Origin: an uncultured Lachnospiraceae bacterium
GTDB lineage: Bacteria; Bacillota; Clostridia; Lachnospirales; Lachnospiraceae
Reading direction: 5' to 3'
Assembly: GCA_910579275.1 (NCBI GenBank)
Contig: CAJTTO010000058.1
Span: forward strand, 1-21,730
Length of the DNA stretch: 21,730 nt
The position numbers and the translations under genes were made by a program. This document shows positions 7,768 to 14,219 of this stretch, piece by piece; the first letter of the stretch is position 1; every line of letters starts with the position of its first letter. A model generated the notes under the pieces. It did not search any database. It saw nothing but the letters and a program-made list of their open reading frames with translations, and was not told the origin of the DNA.

Positions 7768-8178
7768 TTAAATTGTAAATCTTTTATAGTATTCATCATT
7801 TTTATATGACTGTTCAATCTGATAAAACAAGTCGACATCCATCTCTTCTGACCAGACATCAAATCCAATATATGGCGATGTACGATACTGAATACAAATA
7901 TTGTATTCTTCAATGAAGAACACTCTTGACTTTCCTGTTTTTGTTAAACTTATATGTAAATCTTTCTTTAGTGGATATTCTTTTCCTTCATAATACATTG
8001 TAGGCCCATCTGTTGTAGGGTAAAATGCGAAAAAAGTATCTTCATCCTTGAAATATAACCCTGTAAAATGCGATATTTGTTTTCTTTCCATATTGTATTC
8101 TTTTTCCCCTGTTCTTATATTCAACATACAATGCTCATATATTTCTATATTTGATAATTCAATAACTTTATCAATCAC
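7768..8178 (-). CDS. Putative immunity protein for the unit E Rhs toxin (paralogue of the unit A immunity protein)
   Basis: This 136-residue cytoplasmic-looking protein begins with GTG (8176-8178), one base beyond the toxin's TAG. The ribosome binding site AGGAGG lies inside the toxin's own last codons (Leu-Arg-Arg-Gln). It is a paralogue of the protein at 20409-20816. The last ~48 residues (from IEEYNICIQYRTSPYIGFDV to KNDEYYKRFTI) are identical, while the first ~85 differ at many positions. DNA at 7790-7881 is identical to 20431-20522. I do not recognise the family; the function as antitoxin is inferred from position. The divergent N-terminal part is the likely specificity region, because the toxin partner differs mainly in its last ~45 residues. 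Confidence 0.72.
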   Translation of the reverse strand: MIDKVIELSNIEIYEHCMLNIRTGEKEYNMERKQISHFTGLYFKDEDTFFAFYPTTDGPTMYYEGKEYPLKKDLHISLTKTGKSRVFFIEEYNICIQYRTSPYIGFDVWSEEMDVDLFYQIEQSYKNDEYYKRFTI

Positions 8179-8179
8179 A

Positions 8180-9112
8180 CTATTGCCTCCTTAGCCATTC
8201 TTCAAATCCAGATAATAGCTTATCAATATTCGAGTTCGGTCGCGAAGATGAGTTTATTATTTCCATATTTTTTGCCCCTTTTTCACTTACTAACCAGTCA
8301 TATGTTGGTCCCAACTTATCTTTATATCTTCCCATATTTATTTCATAGATATAGTCTCTAAGTGGTTGTGGTGTTGCATTCTTATATTTTATCCCCAAGT
8401 CTCTTCTCGCTTGATTCAATGTCCGAGCTACTTGCTCCTCCGACATTCCACTCGCAAGTAATCTCTCCCCATATGCTTTTAAGCCTGCAACCTCATTTTC
8501 ATATGCTTGTCTTAAAGGATTGTTTTTAAATCCGTCACCTTTTAGGTTGTCTATTATACTCTTTATTTCTGCTTCAGAGTATTTACCATTTTTATACAAA
8601 TTCCCCTGATTTACCGCATCATGTCCACTCGGATCTCTATACAGTATTGGGTTATTCCTACAGTATTCATATAGATTCAACCCATCCCCATAGTAAGTAT
8701 CTTCCTGTGTGAATCGTCCAATGACCGGATTATAGAACCTCGCCCTTAGGTAGTACTGGCTGGTCACCGGGTCATACTGCTCCCCATTGAACCGAAAGCG
8801 GTTATGGATATCCTCATGGCTTATGACACCTTCACCAAATGCATCATAGCAGTAGTAATTGCGTATCCTTCTGTCATTTATTGTATCCGTAAGGATAAGC
8901 CGCACACTTCCCTGATTATCCGATACGTAGTGGTAGTAGGTTCTCGCACTCTCGCTGTCGGAGCTGATGATTCCAAGTCCACGGATGTAACGTATTACCT
9001 CACCATCGGTTTCTTCCGCAATGACTTCCTTTCTCTCATTAAACAAGAATTTGAAAACCATAAAATTATGAGTGATTATTGCTCTCCATAGGTTATCAAT
9101 AAAATCCTCCAA
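8180..9112 (-). CDS. Rhs toxin module E: 3' half of an rhs gene split by the mobilizable element
   Basis: The open frame is 310 codons, but Rhs sequence ends at 9052, in the 13-bp attachment repeat. The first ~20 residues (MEDFIDNLWRAIITHNFMVF) are read from mobile-element DNA. From KFLFNERKEVIAEETDGEVI onward it is RHS core, to NPILYRDPSGHDAVNQGNLYK, then a ~136-residue toxin. The toxin has a helical lead (YSEAEIKSIIDNLKGDGF, SEEQVARTLNQARRDLGIKY) and a conserved-looking block TPQPLRDYIYEINMGRYKDK, LGPTYDWL, NSSSRPNSNIDKLL, FEEWLRRQ. I cannot assign the activity. The upstream half of this gene lies at 15633-16312; excision would rejoin it in frame. The toxin is a close copy of unit A's, with 8324-8611 identical to 20962-21249. 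Confidence 0.85.
   Translation of the reverse strand: MEDFIDNLWRAIITHNFMVFKFLFNERKEVIAEETDGEVIRYIRGLGIISSDSESARTYYHYVSDNQGSVRLILTDTINDRRIRNYYCYDAFGEGVISHEDIHNRFRFNGEQYDPVTSQYYLRARFYNPVIGRFTQEDTYYGDGLNLYEYCRNNPILYRDPSGHDAVNQGNLYKNGKYSEAEIKSIIDNLKGDGFKNNPLRQAYENEVAGLKAYGERLLASGMSEEQVARTLNQARRDLGIKYKNATPQPLRDYIYEINMGRYKDKLGPTYDWLVSEKGAKNMEIINSSSRPNSNIDKLLSGFEEWLRRQ
8324..8611. repeat. Toxin/core-junction block identical to 20962-21249
   Basis: These 288 bases in unit E, covering the conserved first part of the toxin domain and the junction with the core, are identical by eye to unit A. The identity stops abruptly inside the toxin (8323) and at the end of the core (8612). Confidence 0.85.
9040..9052 (+). 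repeat. Left attachment repeat (attL core) of the mobilizable element
   Basis: TAAACAAGAATTT is repeated exactly at 15633-15645. It overlaps the Rhs codons for K-F-L-F-N. Left of it the sequence is Rhs; right of it (GAAAACCATAAAATTATGAG) it is unlike every other cassette. Confidence 0.8.
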
Positions 9113-9114
9113 AA

Positions 9115-9135
9115 GCCTTGAAAATAAAGGATTTA
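9115..9135 (+). repeat. Subterminal direct repeat 1, left copy (candidate integrase arm site)
   Basis: The stretch begins GCCTTGAAAATA and matches 15596-15616 with two mismatches in 21 bases, in the same orientation. It lies 63 bases inside the left end. Paired subterminal repeats are typical arm-binding sites of Tn916-type tyrosine integrases; the role here is inferred. Confidence 0.5.
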
Positions 9136-9198
9136 TCGCAATGTGTTCGCCTTATCCCTTTATATGATTTCACACAAGTTTACTCTTTCCCTGACTGC

Positions 9199-9219
9199 TT
9201 ATAAGGGCAAAATCAAGGG
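9199..9219 (+). repeat. Subterminal direct repeat 2, left copy (candidate integrase arm site)
   Basis: ATAAGGGCAAAATCAAGGG matches 15541-15559 (ATAAGGGCAAAAACAAGGG) with one mismatch in the same orientation, and the flanks are also similar (TTTCCCT nearby in both). It is probably a protein-binding arm site or a shared end structure. Confidence 0.5.
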
Positions 9220-9308
9220 CAAGAAAATCTCATAACAAGATATAACAAAGTGTGGCAATCGGGGAAATGTGATGTATGTGCGAATATATTATAACGGAGG
9301 ATTTTTTA

Positions 9309-9686
9309 ATGGATAAGTACATTTATGATGAAAGCAATGGTCTTTGGTATGAACTACAAGGAGATTATTATATTCCTTGTCTTACTTTACCAACCGAAAA
9401 AGAATACAAGCCTATCGGTTTATGGGGGCAGCGACACAAGCGATATTTACAGGAACATAAGAGGGCGCTTTACGCCACGCCACTCACAAGTGGCAAGTTG
9501 AATGATTATCTTGCGGATGTCGATAAACAGGCGGAGAAACGCTTTGAAAGACTTGTAGAACAGATAAAGCAGGCACAGGGCACAGAACGCCTAAAGGCGA
9601 AAAATGCCTTAGAATGGGTTGGACAAATGAATAACATTTGGGCTTGTGCTATGGAGATTGTGGAGAGGGAAATTATATTCGTATAA
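9309..9686 (+). CDS. tnpV: Transposon-encoded protein TnpV
   Basis: The start is taken at the ATG at 9309 because GGAGG lies 8 bases upstream; an in-frame ATG at 9276 has no such site. The 125-residue protein (MDKYIYDESNGLWYELQGDYYIPCLTLP, then IGLWGQRHKRYLQEHKRALY, a helical stretch, and NIWACAMEIVEREIIFV) matches the TnpV family as I know it from clostridial mobilizable transposons and related elements. The molecular role of TnpV is not established. It has no transposase motif, signal peptide or membrane segment. It sits at the left end of the element, alone, followed by a terminator-like hairpin and then the strong promoter of the TetR operon. Confidence 0.85.
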   Translation: MDKYIYDESNGLWYELQGDYYIPCLTLPTEKEYKPIGLWGQRHKRYLQEHKRALYATPLTSGKLNDYLADVDKQAEKRFERLVEQIKQAQGTERLKAKNALEWVGQMNNIWACAMEIVEREIIFV

Positions 9687-9695
9687 GTAGACAAG

Positions 9696-9730
9696 GCGGC
9701 AGGGAGTAAATTCTCTGTCGCTTATTTTTA
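9696..9730 (+). terminator. Probable rho-independent terminator after tnpV
   Basis: The arms GCGGCAGGGA and TCTCTGTCGC pair with some G-U wobble across a short loop, followed by TTATTTTTA. It lies 10 bases after the tnpV stop and before the TetR promoter. Confidence 0.55.
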
Positions 9731-9750
9731 CTATATTTTCGTTACGAAAC

Positions 9751-9779
9751 TTGACAAAAATCTTTCCTTTTATTATAAT
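9751..9779 (+). promoter_or_regulatory. Consensus sigma-70/SigA promoter of the TetR-CPBP-KTR operon
   Basis: The -35 box is TTGACA (9751-9756), the spacer is 17 bases, and the -10 box is TATAAT (9774-9779). Both boxes match consensus perfectly. The start codon of the TetR gene lies 46 bases downstream of the -10 box. Confidence 0.85.
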
Positions 9780-9805
9780 TTATGTTATATAACAACAATT
9801 ATAAT
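9772..9805. promoter_or_regulatory. 34-bp palindromic operator over the TetR promoter
   Basis: ATTATAATT (9772-9780) and AATTATAAT (9797-9805) are exact inverted copies placed symmetrically around the central palindrome GTTATATAAC (9784-9793). The site covers the -10 box and the expected transcription start, so a bound repressor would block RNA polymerase. Autorepression by the TetR protein encoded just downstream is the natural reading. Confidence 0.75.
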
Positions 9806-9825
9806 ATGACAGAGAGGTGAAAAAT

Positions 9826-10389
9826 ATGCCACCAAAGGTGAAAATTACAAAAGAGATGATTATAGATGCAGCATTTGAGATAGCACGAAGTGAGGGAGCA
9901 GAAAATATCAATGCACGAACTGTATCAAAAAAATTAGGCTGTTCCACTCAACCTGTTATGTATCATTTCAAAACAATAGAGGAATTGAAAAAAACTGTAT
10001 ATATTAAGGCAGATGAGTATCATTCCGAATATATAACTAATATTCAGAGTGAAAATCCGATGAAAGATATTGGACTGAATTATATACGCTTTGCTGAAAC
10101 AGAAAAAAATTTGTTTCGGTTTCTATTTCAAACAAATGAGTTTATAGGAAAAAACATTTCTGAGTTGATAAATTCTGAAGAATTACAGCCTATTATAGCT
10201 ATACTGAGTAAAGAAGTAGAGGTCAATACAGAACAGGCGAAAACCATTTTCCGTTCATTATTCCTGATTGCACACGGATATGCAAGTATGTTTGCAAATA
10301 ACGAAATGACCTATGACGAACAGACGATTATATCTGATTTAGACTTGGTATTTGACGGAACAGTTTATTCATTAAAAGGAGAATTATAA
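9826..10389 (+). CDS. TetR/AcrR-family transcriptional regulator
   Basis: The start is set at ATG 9826, with GAGG about 8 bases upstream; a GTG at 9817 falls inside that site. The protein has 187 residues. Residues ~7-55 form the TetR N-terminal helix-turn-helix (ITKEMIIDAAFEIARSEGAE, NARTVSKKLGCSTQPVMYHF, KTIEELKKTVY). The rest is the helical ligand-binding/dimer domain, with a TetR C-terminal pattern (NLFRFLFQTNEF, IFRSLFLIAHGYASMFANNE). It probably represses its own operon through the palindrome at 9772-9805. Its stop overlaps the CPBP start (TAATG), so the two are co-translated. The inducing ligand is unknown; co-transcription with a membrane protease suggests a response to a membrane-active or small-molecule stress, which is inference. 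Confidence 0.9.
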   Translation: MPPKVKITKEMIIDAAFEIARSEGAENINARTVSKKLGCSTQPVMYHFKTIEELKKTVYIKADEYHSEYITNIQSENPMKDIGLNYIRFAETEKNLFRFLFQTNEFIGKNISELINSEELQPIIAILSKEVEVNTEQAKTIFRSLFLIAHGYASMFANNEMTYDEQTIISDLDLVFDGTVYSLKGEL

Positions 10390-11132
10390 TGTATCGTTTA
10401 TATAAGAAAAATGAATTAAATTTCTCATTGGTTTGGATTATTTCCTATGTTGTTTTGTTTAGTGTTGCTGACAGCTTTTCTGCTTCGCTTAGCACTGAAA
10501 AAATAATTGCTGCACCCGTTGCTATAGTTTTTACATTGCTTCTTTTAGTTTTTGTGAGTAAACACAACTTAAAAGAAAAATACGGTCTGTGTTCTTTTGA
10601 TGGAAGCCTTAGAAATTTCTTATATTTTACTCCGCTACTTCTAATTATGAGTATTAACCTATGGAATGGCGTTACGATGAAGCTGTCTGTTTTAGAAACT
10701 GTGTTATATATTTTAAGTATGCTCTGCGTTGGATTCATTGAAGAAATTATTTTTCGTGGATTTCTGTTCAAAGCATTATACAATGACAATGTAAAGTTGG
10801 CGATTGTTATCTCAAGTGTTACTTTTGGAATTGGACATATTGTAAACTTACTGAACGGAAAAGATTTAATACCTACACTCTTACAAGTTTGTTATGCAAT
10901 CGCAATAGGTTTTCTTTTTACAATTATTTTTTACAAAGGAAAGAGCCTTTTACCGTGTATTATTGCACATAGTTTTGTAAATTCTTCGAGCGTTTTTGCT
11001 GTTGAAAATTCTTCAATGAAGTTTCATATTATTTCAAGTGCAGTATTATGTATTATTAGCTTAAGTTACGCACTGTGGATATTGAAAAAAACAAAACAAT
11101 TTGATGAATATGAAAATAATGATAGGCGGTGA
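10389..11132 (+). CDS. CPBP-family intramembrane glutamic endopeptidase
   Basis: This 247-residue multi-pass membrane protein has about seven or eight hydrophobic segments. It carries the family's motifs in order: EEIIFRGFL (EExxxR, ~residue 118), FGIGHIVN (FxxxH, ~146), and IAHSFVNSS (HxxxN, ~193). CPBP (Rce1/Abi) proteases cleave within or near the membrane; in Gram-positive bacteria some members give immunity to bacteriocins. Here it is the second gene of a TetR-controlled operon, with its ATG overlapping the TetR stop. A role in resistance to, or processing of, a peptide is plausible but not shown by the sequence. It is cargo of the mobile element and not part of the Rhs systems. Confidence 0.9.
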   Translation: MYRLYKKNELNFSLVWIISYVVLFSVADSFSASLSTEKIIAAPVAIVFTLLLLVFVSKHNLKEKYGLCSFDGSLRNFLYFTPLLLIMSINLWNGVTMKLSVLETVLYILSMLCVGFIEEIIFRGFLFKALYNDNVKLAIVISSVTFGIGHIVNLLNGKDLIPTLLQVCYAIAIGFLFTIIFYKGKSLLPCIIAHSFVNSSSVFAVENSSMKFHIISSAVLCIISLSYALWILKKTKQFDEYENNDRR

Positions 11133-11141
11133 TGATATTAT

Positions 11142-11315
11142 ATGCCAACTATTATTTCAGAATGGATATATTGCCCTGTATGCGGCAATAAAACCCGTAC
11201 TATGATACGGGAAGATACGGAATTAAAAAACTTTCCTCTCTACTGTCCGAAGTGCAAGAAAGAAACAATCATCAATGTTCAGGATATGAAAATCACGCTT
11301 GCAGTCAGTAAATGA
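11142..11315 (+). CDS. Cysteine-rich KTR-domain protein (small zinc-ribbon)
   Basis: This 57-residue protein has two CxxC knuckles: CPVCGNKTRTMIRED (residues 11-25) and YCPKCKKETIINVQD (34-48). The KTR triplet after the first knuckle identifies the small cysteine-rich KTR family that is common on Firmicute conjugative and mobilizable elements. It presumably binds one zinc ion. The function of the family is unknown. The ATG is 9 bases after the CPBP stop, with a GGCGGTGAT stretch as a modest ribosome binding site, so it is the third gene of the TetR operon. A strong terminator follows 9 bases after its stop. Confidence 0.85.
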   Translation: MPTIISEWIYCPVCGNKTRTMIREDTELKNFPLYCPKCKKETIINVQDMKITLAVSK

Positions 11316-11324
11316 TTATGTATG

Positions 11325-11359
11325 CCGCCGCTATGGGTAAAACCATAACGGCGGTTTTT
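11325..11359 (+). terminator. Rho-independent terminator of the TetR-CPBP-KTR operon
   Basis: CCGCCGCTATGG pairs with CCATAACGGCGG (two central mismatches) around a 6-base loop, followed directly by TTTTT. It separates the operon from the convergent relaxase gene ending at 11366. Confidence 0.9.
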
Positions 11360-11365
11360 CAATGC

Positions 11366-12802
11366 CTATCGGCTATCTCTGTCAATGGATTTCTTACGCT
11401 GTCTTTGCGGCGGTTTCTGCCTGTTTCGTTCCTGTATCTCTCGCAGATGTTTTAACACGCTCTGCCTTTCGGGCGGTCTGTGCGGTCCTTTAGCGGCGGT
11501 TGTCGATTTCCTGCTGACTTGATATTCCCACTCAGCAAGGTCACGGTTGTATTGTTCTACAACGCTTTCCATTTCTCGGAAAGTACGCATAAAAACTTGT
11601 ACATCGGGATAACCGTCCTCTTTGAGCGTATCGGGAATTTTATCCAGCCTGTCGGCAATCTCCGCTTCGGTTTCTTTGATTTTTACCTCCAACGCTTTTC
11701 GTTCTTTGCCTTTGAAAAGCCCCTTTGTATCGGCAAGCTGCTGTTTCAACTGCGGTAGAACTTTGTCCTGCAAGTTTTTGATTTCCTTTGCCTTATCCTG
11801 TACTTTTATCATTAGGTTTCGCATATGGCGGAACTCTGCCATATCAATATCAAGTGTAGGCTTGGGTGGCATATCTTTTTCCCGAATAAGGTTTTGCAGA
11901 AAATCTTTTGCCTTTGCCACAATCCCACGGAACAGATTAGGCAGCCAGCCTTTGCTCTTGATTGACTGGCTTGCTTTTTCGTGTATCTCGGTCTGCTTGA
12001 CTTCTAAAATCTTTGCTTCGGAAATACCTGATAACAACGCCATATCCGCTGTCCTGTTCCATTCCTGCCTTGCGGCGTTATCCGCTTCAATCTCGGCGGC
12101 TTTGGGATTGTTCTTGCCGATTTTTTTGGTGGGAAGATACACGCTGTTCTTATCAAAGACCTTTAACTGCTGTTCGGGATCGGAGATATGCCGATTGATA
12201 AGGCCGGTGTAAATCTCCTTTACCTCCCGAAGAAAAGGCTCGCTTTTGAATTTATCATCTTTCACGGTAAAGAGGTGGCTTTCGTAAACCTCGCCTTTTT
12301 TTATGACGGTGCAGCCTTTTCGTATCTGCCCGTCCTCCCCTGTGATTTCTTTCTTGGTGCGTACCCTTTTTCCCGTTTCATCATAGAACACGCTGCGTGT
12401 GGCTATCTTGATGTCAGGTTCAGGAAGCAGTTTTCTTTCGCTGAAGATGAGGTGGATATGATAATTCGTCTTGCGTTTGTTGTGGTGGAGGGCTGACACG
12501 CACTCCACACCATACCGCCTGCGGAACTCCTCCGTAAAATCTTCAAGGACTTCCTGTGGCTCGTATCTTGTATAAATTTCGGGCAGGGCGATAATCAATT
12601 CCCTTGCTTCGATACATTTGCCCTCTGTGCCGCTCCGCTTAAATTCCTGCTGGCTTTCCCTTGCAAGGTTACTCCAAAATTCATTGTCGGCGGTGCGGTA
12701 GGTGGCATAGAGATTTTCCTGCCTTGCGTGGCTTGTGATATAGGATATTCTTCCCTTGACATTTGGTAGTTTTGACATTTGTATAAATGAATGTCTTGCC
12801 AT
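11366..12802 (-). CDS. MobA/MobL-family relaxase (mobilization protein)
   Basis: The start is set at the ATG 12800-12802, with GGGAGGAAGGAG six bases upstream, giving 478 residues; the longer frame from 12841 has no such site. The N-terminus MARHSFIQMSKLPNVKGRISYITS, the LIIALPEIYTR strand and the three-histidine metal motif in ALHHNKRKTNYHIHLIFSERK (HxH at ~residues 120-135) are those of MobA/MobL (MobQ/MobP-like) relaxases, which nick oriT and lead the strand into the recipient. The Tyr of ISYIT is a candidate nucleophile. Residues ~330-420 are charged, probably coiled-coil; the basic C-terminus is RQKPPQRQRKKSIDRDSR. No transfer-channel genes are present, so it depends on a helper element. 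It probably shares the promoter at 13314-13342 with the xis-like gene. Confidence 0.9.
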   Translation of the reverse strand: MARHSFIQMSKLPNVKGRISYITSHARQENLYATYRTADNEFWSNLARESQQEFKRSGTEGKCIEARELIIALPEIYTRYEPQEVLEDFTEEFRRRYGVECVSALHHNKRKTNYHIHLIFSERKLLPEPDIKIATRSVFYDETGKRVRTKKEITGEDGQIRKGCTVIKKGEVYESHLFTVKDDKFKSEPFLREVKEIYTGLINRHISDPEQQLKVFDKNSVYLPTKKIGKNNPKAAEIEADNAARQEWNRTADMALLSGISEAKILEVKQTEIHEKASQSIKSKGWLPNLFRGIVAKAKDFLQNLIREKDMPPKPTLDIDMAEFRHMRNLMIKVQDKAKEIKNLQDKVLPQLKQQLADTKGLFKGKERKALEVKIKETEAEIADRLDKIPDTLKEDGYPDVQVFMRTFREMESVVEQYNRDLAEWEYQVSRKSTTAAKGPHRPPERQSVLKHLREIQERNRQKPPQRQRKKSIDRDSR

Positions 12803-12839
12803 ATACTCCTTCCTCCCGTGACGGGCATACTCTTTTTGC

Positions 12840-13021
12840 AACCGATAAATCGGTTGCCGCTGTTTCGGCGGCGTAAGAAGACGGACAGCGAAGAAAACAG
12901 CGGGCTGTTTTCTTCTGTATCATAGCGGCGGTGCTTTGCCCGAAGCTGTGATACAGTGCCCCCTGCAAGGGCGAAATACCCAGAGTACAAATCGAAGATT
13001 TGTGCGAGGGGTGTATTTCGC
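12840..13021. other. Hairpin-rich region, candidate origin of transfer (oriT)
   Basis: Four nested or adjacent inverted repeats fill this non-coding stretch between the relaxase and xis-like genes: AACCGA/TCGGTT (12840-12855); GAAGAAAACAG/CTGTTTTCTTC (12890-12900, 12905-12915, exact); CTGTATCATAGC/GCTGTGATACAG (12915-12926, 12945-12956, one mismatch); and GCGAAATAC/GTATTTCGC (12971-12979, 13013-13021) enclosing ACAAATC/GATTTGT (12987-12993, 12997-13003). MobA/MobL elements usually have oriT just upstream of the relaxase gene, so this is the best candidate. The nick site cannot be placed by eye. Confidence 0.6.
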
Positions 13022-13049
13022 TCTCAAACGCCGAGGGCTTGGAGAATGC

Positions 13050-13265
13050 TTATTCTACTTTGCGGACATCGTTTTCATTGAGCAGGTTTCTTCCCTGATT
13101 GACGCTCATAAATTGCTCTAAAGTATCCCTGCGGATAATCGCTTTTCTGCCGACCTTGAGGACAGGCAACTTGCCCCAGTCTACCAACTTACGCATTGTA
13201 TTTCTTCCGATACCCGTACATTCTGCTGCTTCTTCTATGGTTAAACCCATTTTGATGTTGCTCAT
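13050..13265 (-). CDS. Excisionase-family DNA-binding protein
   Basis: This 71-residue protein has a MerR-like winged helix-turn-helix: GLTIEEAAECTGIGRNTMRKLVDWGKLPVLKVGRKAIIRRDTLEQFM. That is the signature of the Tn916-type Xis and helix_turn_helix excisionase family. AAAGGAGG lies 8 bases before the ATG. Such proteins bend DNA at the element's ends and steer the integrase toward excision. It lies on the opposite strand from the integrase, under the divergent promoter at 13314-13342, and upstream of the relaxase, so excision and mobilization may be turned on together. Whether it acts as an excisionase or only as a regulator is not shown. Confidence 0.85.
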   Translation of the reverse strand: MSNIKMGLTIEEAAECTGIGRNTMRKLVDWGKLPVLKVGRKAIIRRDTLEQFMSVNQGRNLLNENDVRKVE

Positions 13266-13291
13266 TTTATTAACCTCCTTTCAAAATACGC

Positions 13292-13404
13292 ATTTTGCAA
13301 CTATGTATCTGTAATTGTACTCATTTTGCTATCTCTTGTCAACTCGTTTTGCAACTTATTAAGAAATATTTTTGCCTATTATTAAATTTATAGTTGCAAA
13401 ATAG
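13292..13404. promoter_or_regulatory. Repeated TTTTGCAAC operator boxes between divergent promoters
   Basis: ATTTTGCAACTAT (13292-13304) is exactly inverted as ATAGTTGCAAAAT (13390-13402). Partial copies lie at 13323-13332 (ATTTTGCTAT) and 13346-13355 (GTTTTGCAAC). The boxes overlap the -35 of the rightward promoter and the spacer of the leftward one. They are likely binding sites for the XRE-family regulator encoded at 13446, forming a lysogeny-like switch. Confidence 0.65.
13314..13342 (-). promoter_or_regulatory. Promoter of the xis-like/relaxase side
   Basis: On the minus strand there is TTGACA (13342-13337), a 17-base spacer and TACAAT (13319-13314). The spacer holds an ATTTTGCTAT box (13323-13332) on the plus strand, and further TTTTGCAAC boxes flank the promoter. 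Confidence 0.75.
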
Positions 13405-13422
13405 ATTTTACTATGCTATACT
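13394..13422 (+). promoter_or_regulatory. Promoter of the XRE regulator (and possibly integrase)
   Basis: TTGCAA (13394-13399), a 17-base spacer and TATACT (13417-13422), with a TGC just upstream of the -10 that gives an extended -10. The -35 lies inside an ATAGTTGCAAAAT operator box. Confidence 0.7.
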
Positions 13423-13445
13423 ATCAGCAATAGGAGGTGAAAACC

Positions 13446-14132
13446 TTGAAAAAAGAAATTACATTCACCGCAAAACAGGTCGGTGAACGAGTAAAAGAAC
13501 GCCGAACAGAATTAAACTTAACAATGCCCGAACTTGGTAAGCGTGTCGGAGTAAACAAGTCTACCATTCAAAGATATGAAGCGGACGGAGTAGACCCGAA
13601 ACGCACAATGATTATCAACGGGCTGGCAGAAGCACTCCTGACCACTCCCGAATGGCTGACAGGACTTTCCGAAGATAAGGAATATGACAGCCGCACTTTA
13701 TGTGCAAGGGATATGGAGGAACATATCAAAAAATATCTTGATACGGTTTCTTCCGTGGTAAAGGGAGAACCGCACCAACAACTGCTCACGACATTCCTCG
13801 GAAAGATGATTGATCTCTATACGGTTATGACTTATCACTTTGCAGACGCTATGGCTGAGGTTGACCGTGTAGCCGAGGACGAAGGCTTAAAGCAGTCCTT
13901 ACGCCGCTATGCGATTGAGTCAGGGGCGATTATGGAAAGGGTTTACCGTAAAGAAATGGAACTTCCTATCGAGGATATGAAACAGTTTTTAGACGGGATT
14001 TTACATATCTACGATGAGGGACGCACCGCTGTAAAGATGGGCGACCTGTTCGGGATAGCGACAGCAGCCGAAGAAAGGGTTGCTGAAAAAGAAAAATTCC
14101 GTGGCTCTTTGACAAGTGAAAACGATGACTGA
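13446..14132 (+). CDS. XRE/HTH_3-family transcriptional regulator of the element
   Basis: The start is best placed at TTG 13446, 8 bases after AGGAGG (13432-13437); a GTG at 13437 overlaps that site and is unlikely. The protein is ~228 residues. The N-terminal Cro/C1-type helix-turn-helix spans residues ~8-62 (VGERVKERRTELNLTMPELG, KRVGVNKSTIQRYEADGVDP, INGLAEALLTTPEWL). The remaining ~165 residues are mainly helical (DMEEHIKKYLDTVSSVV, MIDLYTVMTYHFADAMAEVD) and of unknown function. It probably binds the TTTTGCAAC boxes around its own promoter and sets the balance between integrase/maintenance and excision/transfer. A C-terminal signal-responsive role is possible but unproven; no LexA-type peptidase motif is seen. 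Confidence 0.85.
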   Translation: MKKEITFTAKQVGERVKERRTELNLTMPELGKRVGVNKSTIQRYEADGVDPKRTMIINGLAEALLTTPEWLTGLSEDKEYDSRTLCARDMEEHIKKYLDTVSSVVKGEPHQQLLTTFLGKMIDLYTVMTYHFADAMAEVDRVAEDEGLKQSLRRYAIESGAIMERVYRKEMELPIEDMKQFLDGILHIYDEGRTAVKMGDLFGIATAAEERVAEKEKFRGSLTSENDD

Positions 14133-14219
14133 CACTCATCGGCATAAGTAACCTTATTACTTTACGCACACCATATGTCACAGTCCCGATTGCCACGGAT
14201 AGAAAGGGGAAATTTATCT

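Noticed and set aside
7701..7913. Minus-strand frames of ~70-84 codons over the ends of the E and A immunity genes (also 20300-20554)
   Set aside because: They are out-of-frame readings of the identical immunity 3' ends running into the next cassette, with no start signal.
12595..12990. Minus-strand frame of 131 codons overlapping the start of the relaxase gene
   Set aside because: It runs out of frame through the relaxase N-terminus and the hairpin region; the relaxase has the conserved motifs and the ribosome binding site.
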